The notes beneath the pieces are model-generated. The model was given only the letters and a program-made list of their open reading frames with translations, was not told where the DNA came from and made no database searches. From Candidatus Rubneribacter avistercoris (GTDB taxonomy: Bacteria > Actinomycetota > Coriobacteriia > Coriobacteriales > Eggerthellaceae): DNA of 64,000 bases. Shown piece after piece: positions 15,938-24,821 of the stretch. The number at the start of each line of letters is the position of its first letter. Positions within the stretch are counted from its first letter, which is position 1. The stretch is from NCBI GenBank assembly GCA_019115845.1, contig DXCU01000030.1:1-64000 (forward strand), read 5' to 3'. The position numbers were made by a program, and so were the translations under genes.

Positions 15938-17817
15938 GAAAACATTCCCTGGCTCGCGCGGGCCTTGCACCGCTTGTGGCTGCGGCGCTGGTTGGCGCCT
16001 GCGTGCCCGCGGCGCTTGCTGCCGCGCAGGATGGCGGGGCTGCGGCAGGCGACGCGTCGGCGTCCTCGGCGCCTGCGGTCGCGGCCGGGCAGGACGCCTC
16101 GACGGCGGTCTGGCAGAAGTCGGAAGTCGTCTACGCTTCCCTTGGGGCGGAAGGCGGCGTGCGGGACGTCTACGTGGTCAACCGCTTTGACGTGGAGGCG
16201 GCGGGAACCGTCGTCGATCACGGCGATTACGCCGCGGTGCAAAACCTGACGAGCGAGGCGGAGCTTTCGCGCGAGGGCGACGCCACGGTGTTCGAAGCCG
16301 AGGAGGGCACCCTGTACTACCAAGGCGACGCGGCGCGCGCGGAGCTTCCGTGGAACGTGGCGATCTCCTACCGGCTGGACGGCAAGGAGGTGCCGGCCGA
16401 GGAGCTGGCGGGCGCGTCCGGGAAGCTGGCTATCCATCTGACCACGTCGCGCAACGAGGCGGTGGCTGAATCGGCCTTCTACGACAGCTTCATGCTGCAG
16501 ATCACGTTCACGCTTCCCGGCGGCGTGGCCTTCGACGTGCAGGGCGAGGGGGCGACCATCGCCAGCTTAGGCGAGGACACCACGGTGGCGTTCACGGCGC
16601 TGCCGGGCCACGACGGGGACTTCGAGCTGACGGCGCGGGTCGAGGGCTTCCACATGGACGGCGTGCAGATAGCGGCGCTGCCGTACTCGTCGGTTGTCGA
16701 AATGCCCGACACCTCCTCCATGGTTTCGGGCATGGACGACCTTTCGAGCGCCGTGAGCCGCCTGGCCGAGGGGACGTCGTCGCTTGCCTCGGGAGTCGAT
16801 CAGCTGACGAAGGGCGCAAAGGACCTCGCTTCCGGATCGGCGGCGTTCGGCGAGGGGCTGGCGCAGGTGAGCGGCTCGTCGGGCGCGCTTGTGGACGCGT
16901 CGGCCTCCATCAAGTCGGCTCTTGACGGGGCGTCCTCGGCGCTGGCGGGGGCCGATCTGTCGCAGCTCGATCAGCTGGGGCAGCTGGGTTCTGCTCTTGG
17001 CGGGCTGGCGGATGGCATGGACGCGCTCGCGCAGGGCACCGCTGCGGCGCAGGAGGGTTATTCCCAGGCCGTGGGCGCGCTCGATGCCGCCATGGCGGGG
17101 GTGCCCGACGCCGCGGTGTCCGAGGAGGACCTGGCGAGCCTTTACGCCCTTGCGCAGGCGCAGGGCACCGCAGGCGACGCCGTCACGTTGAACCACCTGG
17201 TCGAAACCTACCGGGCGGCCCAGGCGGCGAAGGGCGCCTGGGCAGCGTGCAAGCAGGCGTTCGACGGCGCCGACGCCGCGCTTTCCGCTTCGTCATCGGC
17301 GCTCGTCCAGCAGGCCGACGCGCTGCGCCAGACGGCTTCGCAGGTGGATGCGGCGCTCGCGAGCGGACAGCTCTCGCAGATCGGGCAGCTGGTGGACGGC
17401 CTGTCGCAGCTCGCCGACTCTTACGGCCGGTTCCACGAGGGGCTGGTTCAATACGCCTCGGGCGTGTCGGCGCTGGCGTCGAGCTACGCGCAGCTGGAAT
17501 CGGGCACCGCGTCGCTTTCGAGCGGAACCGGCCAGCTGGCGAGCGGGGCGGGGGAGTTGAGCGGCGGCATGGGCCAACTCAACGCCTCCACCGCCGCGCT
17601 GCCGGAAACCGTTCGCAAGCAGATCGCCGAGATGACGGCCGGCTACGAGTTTCCCGAGTTCGATCCGGTGTCTTTCGCATCCCCGGAAAACGAAGGCGTG
17701 GGCGCCGTGCAGTTCGTCATGGCCGCGGAGGGCATCGAGCTTCCCGAGGAGCCGCAGGCGGAGGAAGAGGAGCCGGAGCAGACCATCTGGGATCGCTTCC
17801 TCGCGCTGTTCTCGTAA
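15934..17817 (+). CDS. Secreted coiled-coil protein with YhgE/Pip-like heptad repeats (MMPL partner)
   Basis: A 627-residue exported protein. The signal peptide (residues 1-about 28, RKHSLARAGLAPLVAAALVG then an ALAAA-type cleavage site) is followed by an extracellular beta-rich domain (about 55-270). A long helical region then carries repeated SG-x-x-x-L units such as LASGVDQLTKGAKDLASGS and LSSGTGQLASGAGELSGGM, the pattern seen in YhgE/Pip and MMPL-associated proteins. No C-terminal membrane segment is present, and the end is acidic, then TIWDRFLALFS. GTG at 15934 is preceded by AAGGAGGAGC and overlaps the exporter stop by four bases. I infer that it forms a periplasmic or cell-wall extension of the exporter. 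Confidence 0.78.
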   Translation: MRKHSLARAGLAPLVAAALVGACVPAALAAAQDGGAAAGDASASSAPAVAAGQDASTAVWQKSEVVYASLGAEGGVRDVYVVNRFDVEAAGTVVDHGDYAAVQNLTSEAELSREGDATVFEAEEGTLYYQGDAARAELPWNVAISYRLDGKEVPAEELAGASGKLAIHLTTSRNEAVAESAFYDSFMLQITFTLPGGVAFDVQGEGATIASLGEDTTVAFTALPGHDGDFELTARVEGFHMDGVQIAALPYSSVVEMPDTSSMVSGMDDLSSAVSRLAEGTSSLASGVDQLTKGAKDLASGSAAFGEGLAQVSGSSGALVDASASIKSALDGASSALAGADLSQLDQLGQLGSALGGLADGMDALAQGTAAAQEGYSQAVGALDAAMAGVPDAAVSEEDLASLYALAQAQGTAGDAVTLNHLVETYRAAQAAKGAWAACKQAFDGADAALSASSSALVQQADALRQTASQVDAALASGQLSQIGQLVDGLSQLADSYGRFHEGLVQYASGVSALASSYAQLESGTASLSSGTGQLASGAGELSGGMGQLNASTAALPETVRKQIAEMTAGYEFPEFDPVSFASPENEGVGAVQFVMAAEGIELPEEPQAEEEEPEQTIWDRFLALFS

Positions 17818-17835
17818 GGGCGCTTCCGGTCGCCC

Positions 17836-18390
17836 TCAGGGGCGCAGCTCAACGCCGTGGCTGATCATGCGCATGAGCAGCTCTCCCATCTCCTCGGGCG
17901 ACTGGGGCGTGCCCTTCTTCAGCCAGTGCGAGAGCATGCCAAGCGCCCCGTTCACGGCGAACAGGTACCGGTACTCCAGCGTCTCGGCCTCCGCTCCGTC
18001 CGGTTCTTGCGGCATCTGGAGGTCCGCCAGGTGCGCCAGCTCCATGATCTGCCGCTGGAAGCTCCCGTCGCTTCCTTCGAGCAGCATGAGGAACAGATCC
18101 GCGTGCTCCTGGGCGTATTCGAGTATCTTCACCACGGTGCGGGTGCTTGGCTCGCTGTCGGCGAGCAGGCGCGTCCGCAGGTCGTCGAGGGCCTCGGCCT
18201 CCACGTGGGCAAGCAGGTCGTGCTGGTTGCGGAAGTGGGCGTAGAAGGTGCTGCGGTTCACATCGGCCGCCTCGCACAGCGCCTTCACGGAGATCTTGTC
18301 GATGTGGCTTTCGCGCATGAGGTTTACGAGCGCGGCGGTGAGGGCGCGTTTGGTGTAGAGGACGCGTCGGTCGAGTTTGCCGGTCTGCAT
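17836..18390 (-). CDS. TetR/AcrR-family transcriptional regulator
   Basis: A 184-residue regulator. The N-terminal helix-turn-helix reads DKISVKALCEAADVNRSTFYAHF (core: ALCEAADVNRSTFYAHF), typical of TetR, and the C-terminal half is an all-helical ligand domain ending in MISHGVELRP. The start is the ATG at 18388-18390, preceded on this strand by GGAGGTCCCC. It faces the MMPL operon tail-to-tail with 18 bases between and is the likely regulator of that operon. The ligand is unknown. Its own promoter lies toward 18450. Confidence 0.86.
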   Translation of the reverse strand: MQTGKLDRRVLYTKRALTAALVNLMRESHIDKISVKALCEAADVNRSTFYAHFRNQHDLLAHVEAEALDDLRTRLLADSEPSTRTVVKILEYAQEHADLFLMLLEGSDGSFQRQIMELAHLADLQMPQEPDGAEAETLEYRYLFAVNGALGMLSHWLKKGTPQSPEEMGELLMRMISHGVELRP

Positions 18391-18447
18391 GGGGACCTCC
18401 TTCGTCGGTCGCACGCCGCCGTCGCGCGTTCGGCGCGGGGCGCGTCC

Positions 18448-18453
18448 ATTATA
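18448..18453 (-). promoter_or_regulatory. Probable -10 element of the TetR gene
   Basis: On the minus strand this reads TATAAT, 58 bases before the start codon. No good -35 hexamer is seen at 16-18 bases spacing, so the assignment rests on the -10 alone. Confidence 0.4.
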
Positions 18454-18501
18454 CGGCACGGGGCCGTCGCGTCCCGTGCGGAGGGTTCGCGCGGCCTTGC
18501 A

Positions 18502-18533
18502 ATTGTCGCTATGTATTGGTACATTGCGACAAT
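18502..18533. promoter_or_regulatory. Long palindrome of the ATTGTCGC/GCGACAAT family, upstream of NrfD-like gene
   Basis: Arms of 14 bases (ATTGTCGCTATGTA and TACATTGCGACAAT) match at 13 of 14 positions around a TTGG centre. The outer halves ATTGTCGC / TGCGACAAT recur at 21876-21899 and 28411-28434, with a shorter spacer. It lies in the divergent region between the TetR gene and the NrfD-like gene, about 90 bases before the latter. Probable operator for a dimeric regulator. Confidence 0.6.
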
Positions 18534-18624
18534 GAGGCAATGCAGGCGCCGTCTGCAGGGCCGGGGCTTCGGAGGACCCGGCGCTCGTGCGGCGGCGCAC
18601 TCGAACGGGGGATGCGGGGTGCGC

Positions 18625-19560
18625 ATGTTCAGCATGCTCGTGACGGGGTATCTGTTTCTTGGCGGCGTTGGGGGCGGCGCGCTTGTGGTGCTCTCTGCGC
18701 TCGAATGCGCGAACGTGCGCTCGCGCTGGCCGGGGCCGCCTGCCGAGCCGCTTCGGCTCGAGCGTGCGCTGCGCCTTCCCAACGAGTTCTTCGCGCGGGC
18801 CTGGCCCGTGTGCGCGGTGTCGCTTGCCGCCGGCATGCTGTGCCTGCTCGCTGATCTGGGCCGTCCGGACCGCGTGATCAACTTGCTGGTCACGCCCACG
18901 CCCTCCGCCGTGGCTGTGGGGGCCTACGCGCTCGCGGCGTCGCTTGCCTGCTCGTGCGCGTTCGCGTGGCTGGCGCTCTCAGACGGTCCGAACCCGCGCC
19001 GCGGCGCGGCGGCGGCCCTGGCCGCAACGGGTGTTGCGTCGGGCTTGGTCACCGTGACGTACGCGGGCGTGCTGCTGCAGAGCCTGGCTTCGGTGCTGTT
19101 TTGGAACACGCCGCTGCTGCCTGCGCTGTTCGCCCTGTCGGCGCTCTCGTGCGGGGCGGCGTGCGTGTTTCTGGCGGCGGGGTTCACAGAAGCGCGCTTT
19201 CCGGCGGGGCCGCCGGTTGCGCACGTGGCGCGCGCGGACGGGGTGCTTGTGGCGGTGGAGGCGCTGTGCCTGGCCGCGTACCTGGCGTGGGCGCTCGGCG
19301 GCGAAGGCACCGCGCCGGCTGCCGAGGCGCTGGTCGCCGGCGAGTTGGCGCCGCTGTTCTGGGGCGGCGTGGCGGCGTGCGGGCTTGCGGTTCCGTTCGT
19401 GCTGGAGCGGTTCTTGGTGCGCGATGGTCGTCGCTCTCAGATGCTCGGGACGGCTGCGTGCCTGCTTGCGGGCGGGTTCGCGCTGCGCTGCTGCATGGTG
19501 GGGGTTGCCGTGTACGATGTGACGCAGATGCCGGGCGCGCTGTTCGGCTTGGCGATGTGA
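18625..19560 (+). CDS. Orphan NrfD/PsrC-like membrane subunit
   Basis: A 311-residue polytopic membrane protein of the NrfD/DmsC quinol-interacting family, with eight or nine hydrophobic segments. Family marks are the first-helix GYLFLGGVGGGALVVLSA and the LADLGRPDRVINLL loop before a SAVAVGAYALA helix. No FeS-protein or catalytic-subunit gene accompanies it. It is followed by an SPFH protein, a GntR regulator and a TorD-like chaperone. It could serve one of the nearby molybdoenzymes or a different complex. ATG at 18625 is chosen because the second copy (34485) aligns from the same point; GTG at 18619 is also possible. An ATTGTCGC palindrome lies upstream. Confidence 0.77.
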   Translation: MFSMLVTGYLFLGGVGGGALVVLSALECANVRSRWPGPPAEPLRLERALRLPNEFFARAWPVCAVSLAAGMLCLLADLGRPDRVINLLVTPTPSAVAVGAYALAASLACSCAFAWLALSDGPNPRRGAAAALAATGVASGLVTVTYAGVLLQSLASVLFWNTPLLPALFALSALSCGAACVFLAAGFTEARFPAGPPVAHVARADGVLVAVEALCLAAYLAWALGGEGTAPAAEALVAGELAPLFWGGVAACGLAVPFVLERFLVRDGRRSQMLGTAACLLAGGFALRCCMVGVAVYDVTQMPGALFGLAM

Positions 19561-19575
19561 GGAAAGGGCGGAAGC

Positions 19576-20565
19576 ATGGGAGATGGAAGGCTCGACCGGA
19601 CGGCAGGAGGCGTTGCGCGCGACTCGTTCGGCAAGGAGGCGGCGATGCGCTCTGACGCGTCGTACGTGCCGCGCAAGTCGTCGCGCAACGGGGCGCTCAT
19701 CTTCGGCATCGCGGTGTTCGCGGTCGCCTGCGCCGCGGTGCTGGCGGTGGCGCAGCTTGCCTTCGGGCGCGTGGGCTTCGGCGCGGTGGCGGCCATGCTG
19801 CTGGTCGGGCTTGCGGCGGTGTCGTCCGTTCACATCGCGCTTTCCTGGGAGAAGGTGGTGGTGCTGCGGCTGGGAAAGGTGAACCGCGTGGTGGGTCCGG
19901 GTCCGTACTTCACCATCCCCGTCATCGAGCATGGCACCATCCGCGTGGACCAGCGCACCATCGCCACGCCGTTTTATGCGGAAAAGACGCTGACGGCCGA
20001 CCTGGTGCCCGTCACCGTGGACGCCGTGCTGTTCTGGGTGGTGTGGGATGCCGAGAAGGCGTGCACCGAGGTGGAGGACTACTACGCCGCCGTTTCGTTT
20101 CTGGCGCAGACCGCCCTGCGCGAGGCGGTGGGCCGCTCGACGGTGGCCGAGGTGGCGCTGCGCCGCGATCAGCTGGACATGGAGATAGAGCGGGACATCG
20201 AGAAGGAGGCGGCCGGCTGGGGCGTGGACATCATATCGGTGAAGGTGCGCGACATCGTCATCCCCGACGATTTGCAGGAGGCCATGTCGCTTGAGGCGCA
20301 GGCCGACCGCGAGCGCAACGCGCGCATGACCGTGGCGGGCGCGGAGGCGGAGCTGGCGGAGATGCTGGCCGAGGCGGCGCGCGTTTACGGCGATCCGGAC
20401 GCGGCGCTCAAGCTGCGCACGATGCTCATGCAGTACGACACGGTGCGGAAGTCCGGAGGGGCCGTGGTCACGGTGCCCTCGTCGTTCTCCGACGGGTTCG
20501 CGGACGCGGGCGAACGGTCGGGTTCGCCGTCAGCGGCGGCTTCTTCGAAGGGCATTGGGCGTTGA
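19576..20565 (+). CDS. SPFH/stomatin-like (slipin) membrane protein
   Basis: A 329-residue SPFH-domain protein. Two hydrophobic segments near the N-terminus (about residues 42-90) lead directly into the SPFH domain, HIALSWEKVVVLRLGKVNRV, then GPGPYFTIPVIE, LTADLVPVTVDAVLFWVVWD and ISVKVRDIVIPDDLQEAMSL (slipin pattern). A coiled-coil follows (about 250-290). Such proteins oligomerise on membranes and organise or protect membrane complexes. It lies 15 bases after the orphan NrfD gene. A second start, ATG at 19645 with AAGGAGG at ideal spacing, would remove 23 residues and is equally possible. It is clearly paralogous to the protein at 36064-37086. Confidence 0.83.
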   Translation: MGDGRLDRTAGGVARDSFGKEAAMRSDASYVPRKSSRNGALIFGIAVFAVACAAVLAVAQLAFGRVGFGAVAAMLLVGLAAVSSVHIALSWEKVVVLRLGKVNRVVGPGPYFTIPVIEHGTIRVDQRTIATPFYAEKTLTADLVPVTVDAVLFWVVWDAEKACTEVEDYYAAVSFLAQTALREAVGRSTVAEVALRRDQLDMEIERDIEKEAAGWGVDIISVKVRDIVIPDDLQEAMSLEAQADRERNARMTVAGAEAELAEMLAEAARVYGDPDAALKLRTMLMQYDTVRKSGGAVVTVPSSFSDGFADAGERSGSPSAAASSKGIGR

Positions 20566-20594
20566 TCTGCTATCATAAGGCGGAGAGCAATCCG

Positions 20595-21008
20595 ATGAGG
20601 GACACGCCTATGAATCCGCTTGCGACATTCGAGATAGACCATGGCAGCGGCCTGCCCGTATGGGTGCAGGTGAAGAACCGCATTGCGTACCTGATAGGAT
20701 CGGGCGGGTTCGAGGTGGGCGCCCAGCTGCCCACGGTGAGGTCGCTGGCCGTCGATCTGGACATCAGCTACAACACCGTGAGCCGCGCCTACATGGACTT
20801 GGAGCGCGAGGGTTACATCTCCACGCACAAGGGCAGGGGCACGTTCGTGGCCGATCGGCACGAGCTGGGCGCGGCCAACGCGTCGGACAGCTCGCTTGAG
20901 CTGGCGGTGGACGAGATGATACGGGCGTGCATGGCCGCTGGCTTGAACGACGACGACGTGGTGGCTTTGGTGGAGGCGCGTTTGAACCATCGCAAGATGG
21001 CGAAGTAG
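20595..21008 (+). CDS. GntR-family regulator, YtrA type
   Basis: A 137-residue short GntR protein. The winged helix has the YtrA-subfamily form PVWVQVKNRIAYLIGSGGFE, GAQLPTVRSLAVDLDISYNT and EREGYISTHKGRGTFV. The remaining 55 residues form the small dimerisation helices of this subfamily, with no ligand domain. ATG at 20595 (GGCGGAG upstream) is used; ATG at 20610 is possible. YtrA-type repressors normally control their own operon, usually for a membrane complex. Here it would control the NrfD-like/SPFH genes just upstream. It is paralogous to the regulator at 35484-35966. Confidence 0.85.
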   Translation: MRDTPMNPLATFEIDHGSGLPVWVQVKNRIAYLIGSGGFEVGAQLPTVRSLAVDLDISYNTVSRAYMDLEREGYISTHKGRGTFVADRHELGAANASDSSLELAVDEMIRACMAAGLNDDDVVALVEARLNHRKMAK

Positions 21009-21063
21009 AGGCGAAGGACGAGGCTGGCGGGCTGCGCGCCCGTCGCGAAGAAAGGGGACGGAC

Positions 21064-21741
21064 ATGGCGGAACCGACGCAAGGCGCAACTGCGGAGGCGA
21101 ACGCGGGCGCCGAGGCGTGGCAGGCGAGGGCGGCGGCGTGCGAGCTTTTGGCCCTGAGTCTGCGTTACCCGGGCGAGGAGTTGGTGGGCATCGTGTCCTC
21201 GGGCGAGTGGGCCGATGCCGCGCGCGAGATAGCGGGGGCGCTGGGGCTTGCGTTGCCGAAGGGCTGGGCCGACGACGTGCGCGACGTTGAGCTGCATGCG
21301 CTGCGCGCCGAGGCGACGCGCCTGTTCGTGGGCGCTCCCCAGGCCGCATGCAGCCCGTACGAGGGCATGTGGCGCGCCCAGGACGACGGCGTGCAGCCGC
21401 TCATGTTCGTGAACCCGCACACGATGGCCGTCGAGCGCTTCTGCAAGGCGTGCGGCCTTGGGCAGGCGAAGGGCGGCGCCAACGACCCGCTCGACCACAT
21501 TGCCACGGAGTTCGAGCTTCTGCAGTACCTTGCCTCCATCGAGGCCGGCATCGCGCAGCCCTACGAGCAGGGGCCGGATGCCGAGGCGTTCCCCGGCGGC
21601 GGCGCGGGCGCGGCCTACGACGAGTTCGTGGCCGATCACCTGCGCACCTTCGCCCCGCGTTTCGCCGAGAAGCTTGAGGCCGAGGCGCGCGTTTCCTACT
21701 ACCGCGCCGTCGCGCAGCTGCTTGCGGCGTACGTGCGGTAA
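21064..21741 (+). CDS. TorD/DmsD-like molybdoenzyme chaperone
   Basis: A 225-residue cytoplasmic all-helical protein of the TorD/NarJ chaperone family, which binds the Tat signal of a molybdenum enzyme and holds it until the cofactor is inserted. The visible family signature is RLFVGAPQAACSPYEGMWRA followed by HTMAVERFCKACGL and DPLDHIATEFELLQYL (the E/D-x-x-DHI helix typical of TorD). The middle and C-terminal part is helical, with a glycine-rich loop. No reductase gene follows directly, so its client could be either oxidoreductase in the window. A strong terminator follows 15 bases later. Confidence 0.83.
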   Translation: MAEPTQGATAEANAGAEAWQARAAACELLALSLRYPGEELVGIVSSGEWADAAREIAGALGLALPKGWADDVRDVELHALRAEATRLFVGAPQAACSPYEGMWRAQDDGVQPLMFVNPHTMAVERFCKACGLGQAKGGANDPLDHIATEFELLQYLASIEAGIAQPYEQGPDAEAFPGGGAGAAYDEFVADHLRTFAPRFAEKLEAEARVSYYRAVAQLLAAYVR

Positions 21742-21756
21742 GGCGCGCCCGCCGAA

Positions 21757-21799
21757 GCGCGCGGCGTCCCCCGAGTGTGGGACGCCGCGCGCTTTTTTT
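21757..21799 (+). terminator. Intrinsic terminator after the TorD-like gene
   Basis: A perfect 14-bp stem (GCGCGCGGCGTCCC at 21757-21770 pairing with 21779-21792) with an 8-base loop is followed by seven T. It ends the NrfD/SPFH/GntR/TorD transcript. Confidence 0.93.
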
Positions 21800-21858
21800 G
21801 GAGATGCGCTCTGCTTGTGATCCGCGGACTGCGGCAGGGGCGCACCTGACGCAGGCGC

Positions 21859-21903
21859 TATAATGCGGTTGCATCATTGTCGCACTATGTTGCGACAATG
21901 ATG
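21859..21903 (+). promoter_or_regulatory. Promoter -10 and perfect palindrome upstream of the radical SAM gene
   Basis: TATAAT (21859-21864) is followed seven bases later by a perfect palindrome: CATCATTGTCGCA (21872-21884), spacer CTATGT, TGCGACAATGATG (21891-21903). The palindrome would cover the transcription start. Its core ATTGTCGCA-N6-TGCGACAAT is identical to the site before molybdo-operon 1 at 28411-28434. Confidence 0.65.
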
Positions 21904-21977
21904 GACGCCGAGCAGGCCGCCGAAAGGCGGGCGGCAGACAGGTTGCACGATGCAATCCGATGGGGGACGGTGGCGAT

Positions 21978-23369
21978 ATGAACGATGCTCAACAGACGCA
22001 GATTCCTCGTTGCGGGAAGGATCGCAATCCGGCGCTTCGCAGGGCGTTGGAGCTGTATCAGGGCATAGAGGCCGACCACATGCGGGTTCTGGAAAGCTCC
22101 GGCGTGTCGTTCGCCCCGTATGACGAGGAGCGCCGAGAGGCTCGCCTGCTTATGGCGCAGCTTGAAAAGAAGGGCGCGCGCATTCGCAACGGCGGGGCGA
22201 GCGTTGCGCGGGGCCATTTGAGCCGTGGTTGCCTTGCGTGCACGGGTTCGTGCGTGAGCCGCACCTACGCCCTTTCGAACAACTGCCACCGGGACTGCTT
22301 TTTCTGCTTCAACCCCAACCAAAAAGGATTCGCCTACTATTGCGACAACCCGTTTCCCTGGCGCGAACAACTCGACGAGCTGGCGCAAGGCGATCGGCCT
22401 CCGGCGTGCGTGGCGCTTTCCGGCGGGGAGCCTTTGCTGTATCCGGACGAGGCGTGCGCGTTCTTCGCGCGGGCGCGCGAGCTGTTCCCCGCATGCCATC
22501 TGCGCATGTACACGTCGGGGGACCTGCTCGACCGTGAGTTGCTGGCCCGCCTGCGCGATGCGGGGCTGGACGAGATCCGGTTCTCGGTCAAGCAGGACGA
22601 TCCGGACGACATGCAGGAGCGGGTGCTTGCCAACATGGAGGCTGCGCTTGGGTTCATCCCGACCGTCATGGTGGAAATGCCGCCCATTCCCGGCACGGAA
22701 GACCAGATGAAAGAGCTTTTGGTCCGCCTCGACCACATGGGGGTGCACGGGATCAACCTGCTGGAGTTCGCGTACGCCATGTGGAACTGGCCGGTGTTCG
22801 AGTCGTTGGGCCTCACGCTCAGAAACCCTCCGTGCCACGTGCTTTACGACTACGAGTACGCGGGCGCGTTGGCGGTGCAGGGAAGCGAGGAGCTGTGCCT
22901 GCGCCTCATGCTGTGGGCATGCGATCAGGGTCTTGAGCTGGGGATGCACTATTGTTCGCTCGAAAACAAGCATCGCGCCCAAATCCGGACCATCAACGGG
23001 CGGCACGCTTCAATCGATCGCCGTTACGCTTTCGATTACGGGGACTTCTTCATGAAGGCCGGCGTGGTGTTCGGGCCGGATCGGACTGCGGTGCGCGATG
23101 CCCTCAAAGCGCAGGGATGCGCTGATTTCCTGGAAGACGAGGAAGCCGATTCGACGTCGTTTCATCCGAAGTGGCTGGAGGCGGCGTCGCGGGTCCGTGC
23201 CGGCGATGGCGTTTGCGTCCAGCCGTGCGTCTCGTCCAATGTCGTGGTGGAGCGAGAGGGCGGGCTTGCGTTGCGGGAGCTCAAGCTCGAGTTGCTGTCG
23301 AAGGCCCCCGCAGTGCAGCTTGACGACGCCACGGCCCGCGCCGACCGGGCGGCGGGCGACGTTCTGTGA
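21978..23369 (+). CDS. Radical SAM protein of unknown function
   Basis: A 463-residue radical SAM enzyme. The [4Fe-4S]/SAM motif is C103-x3-C107-x2-C110 (NNCHRDCFFCFNPNQKG), the GGE-type SAM loop is ALSGGEPLL, and the barrel continues with VEMPPIPGTED. Three more cysteines lie just before the motif (C85, C88 and C92 in RGCLACTGSC) and could bind an accessory cluster or metal. ATG at 21978 has GGGGGACGG upstream. It shares its palindromic control site with molybdo-operon 1 and the orphan NrfD gene, so a role in that regulon (cofactor, peptide or protein modification) is likely. I cannot name the reaction. Confidence 0.75.
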   Translation: MNDAQQTQIPRCGKDRNPALRRALELYQGIEADHMRVLESSGVSFAPYDEERREARLLMAQLEKKGARIRNGGASVARGHLSRGCLACTGSCVSRTYALSNNCHRDCFFCFNPNQKGFAYYCDNPFPWREQLDELAQGDRPPACVALSGGEPLLYPDEACAFFARARELFPACHLRMYTSGDLLDRELLARLRDAGLDEIRFSVKQDDPDDMQERVLANMEAALGFIPTVMVEMPPIPGTEDQMKELLVRLDHMGVHGINLLEFAYAMWNWPVFESLGLTLRNPPCHVLYDYEYAGALAVQGSEELCLRLMLWACDQGLELGMHYCSLENKHRAQIRTINGRHASIDRRYAFDYGDFFMKAGVVFGPDRTAVRDALKAQGCADFLEDEEADSTSFHPKWLEAASRVRAGDGVCVQPCVSSNVVVEREGGLALRELKLELLSKAPAVQLDDATARADRAAGDVL

Positions 23370-23427
23370 TGTGGCGACGGAGGCTTCCGCACGTTTTACG
23401 CAAATAAAGGTCCATTCCATCATCTTA

Positions 23428-23480
23428 TGCACGACTAGCACGTGAAACACACTCCCATTTTGCACGACTAGCACGTGAAA
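23428..23480. repeat. Two direct repeats with 33-bp period (CACGTG type)
   Basis: TGCACGACTAGCACGTGAAA occurs at 23428-23447 and 23461-23480, exactly 33 bases apart. The same unit occurs three times at 28106-28191, where the spacer CACACCCCCATTT also matches the one here (CACACTCCCATTT) at 12 of 13 positions. It lies between the radical SAM gene and the 3' end of a DUF4143 ATPase gene. Confidence 0.85.
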
Positions 23481-23509
23481 CGGGGAGCCTGCTTTGGTTC
23501 TATCTCCTG

Positions 23510-24821
23510 TCACTGTTTTTCGAGAAAGGTTGTGCAATAGATAGGGGCATAGGTGATCTTGCCGCTCTGCTCTATATTAGACTCGCACAGAACGAGTGCT
23601 TCATCTATGCCGTAGTTTTCTGTGGTGAGTACGTTTGAGAGCGCGCTGTGGCGTTTATACGTTTTTCCGGATTTCACCTCTATTGGAACAACTCTATTCA
23701 TGTCTGTCTCAATGAGGAAATCTATCTCTCCTTTTGCAGATGACTTGTAATAAAAAAGAGGGAACCCGCGACATTTGAGCTCTTGGGCAACGTAGTTCTC
23801 GTAGAGTGCTCCATACAGCACATCGCGCCGGCCTTCCATTATGCTTCGAGAGACCTCTAGTCCGCATAGGTAGGTCAACAACCCTACGTCAGAAAGAAAA
23901 AGTTTGAAAAGCGTTGAGTTCTGGGAGAGGAGAAGAGGGGGTCTTGGTTCGCGCACATTGTAGGTGGGCAGAGCCACGCCGGCATCCGAGAGCCAGAGAA
24001 AGTCGTTTTCATACCGGTCGAAATGTGCGTCTCCTGATACATTTGATATGGTGAATCGTTTGTTTTGTTCGGAAAGCTCTGCTGGAATAAGGTCAAAAAT
24101 TCGTTTTACCGTTCGTGCCTTCTTGCCGGCATACTTCGATATGTCTCCCCGGTACGTATCAATAATACCTTTTTGAATGGAGCGAACTTCCTGCATGCTC
24201 TGACTATTGAAAAATGTCTGGACTGCGGCAGGCATACCTCCAACAAGAAGGTAGTCATGGAATACATCAAGAAGCTTTTTGTGAATATAGTCGTCTAAAG
24301 GTTTGCGCGCAGTAAAAGCATCCCTCGCTGCATGGAGGGCGGTTTGCGGTAGACCTTTTGCCCAACAATACTCCTCGAAATCGAGGGGGTACATAGTGAA
24401 AGAATCAAGGTACCCCACAGGGATGGACCGCGCGTTGCTCATTTCGGTGCCAAGAAGCGACCCTGATAGAATCCAATCAAACTCGGGGTGCTTTTGCACG
24501 AGGAACTTGATGGCGGTAACTACCTCAATACATTCTTGGATTTCATCGAGGAAAATTAAGGTATCTCCGGGAACGAACTCTCCTCGTGCGTACAAGGTTA
24601 TGCGGGCAAATATGTCATCAGAATTTGTGGCTTCACGTAGTGCGCGCGCCGCGCCTTCATCGTCAATAAAGTTAATTTCAGCAAAATGGCCGTAGTTTTG
24701 TTCTGCGAAGCGGTGTATCAAAAAAGTTTTCCCAACTTGACGGGCGCCATCAACGAGCAAAGCTCGAGTTGAGGCATGTTCTTTCCACCACAGCAGCTTC
24801 TCTGTGGCTTTTCGTTTTAAC
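23510..24821 (-). pseudogene. COG1373/DUF4143 ATPase, interrupted at codon 2-3 by an IS
   Basis: An AAA ATPase with Walker A LLVDGARQVGKTFLI, Walker B DTLIFLDEIQE and a C-terminal DUF4143 domain whose GEIDFLIETD...PIEVKSGK pattern resembles a PD-(D/E)xK nuclease fold. On this strand the frame runs from TTAAAACGAAAAGCC without a start codon. Removing the IS at 24822-26458 and one copy of the 6-bp target duplication restores ATG TTA AAA CGA, with CGGGAG upstream, and gives a 437-residue protein starting MLKRKATEKLLWWKEH. That aligns with the intact copy at 26703-28049. Translation from an internal TTG near 24760 would keep Walker A, but without a proper start region. Family function is unresolved. 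Confidence 0.8.

Noticed and set aside
13772-15970. A 732-codon minus-strand frame
   Set aside because: Antisense of the MMPL exporter, rich in Arg, His and Gly without any domain pattern.
17818-17835. Hairpin GGGCG/CGCCC between the MMPL partner and the TetR gene as terminator
   Set aside because: Only five base pairs and no T-run on either strand; too weak to call.
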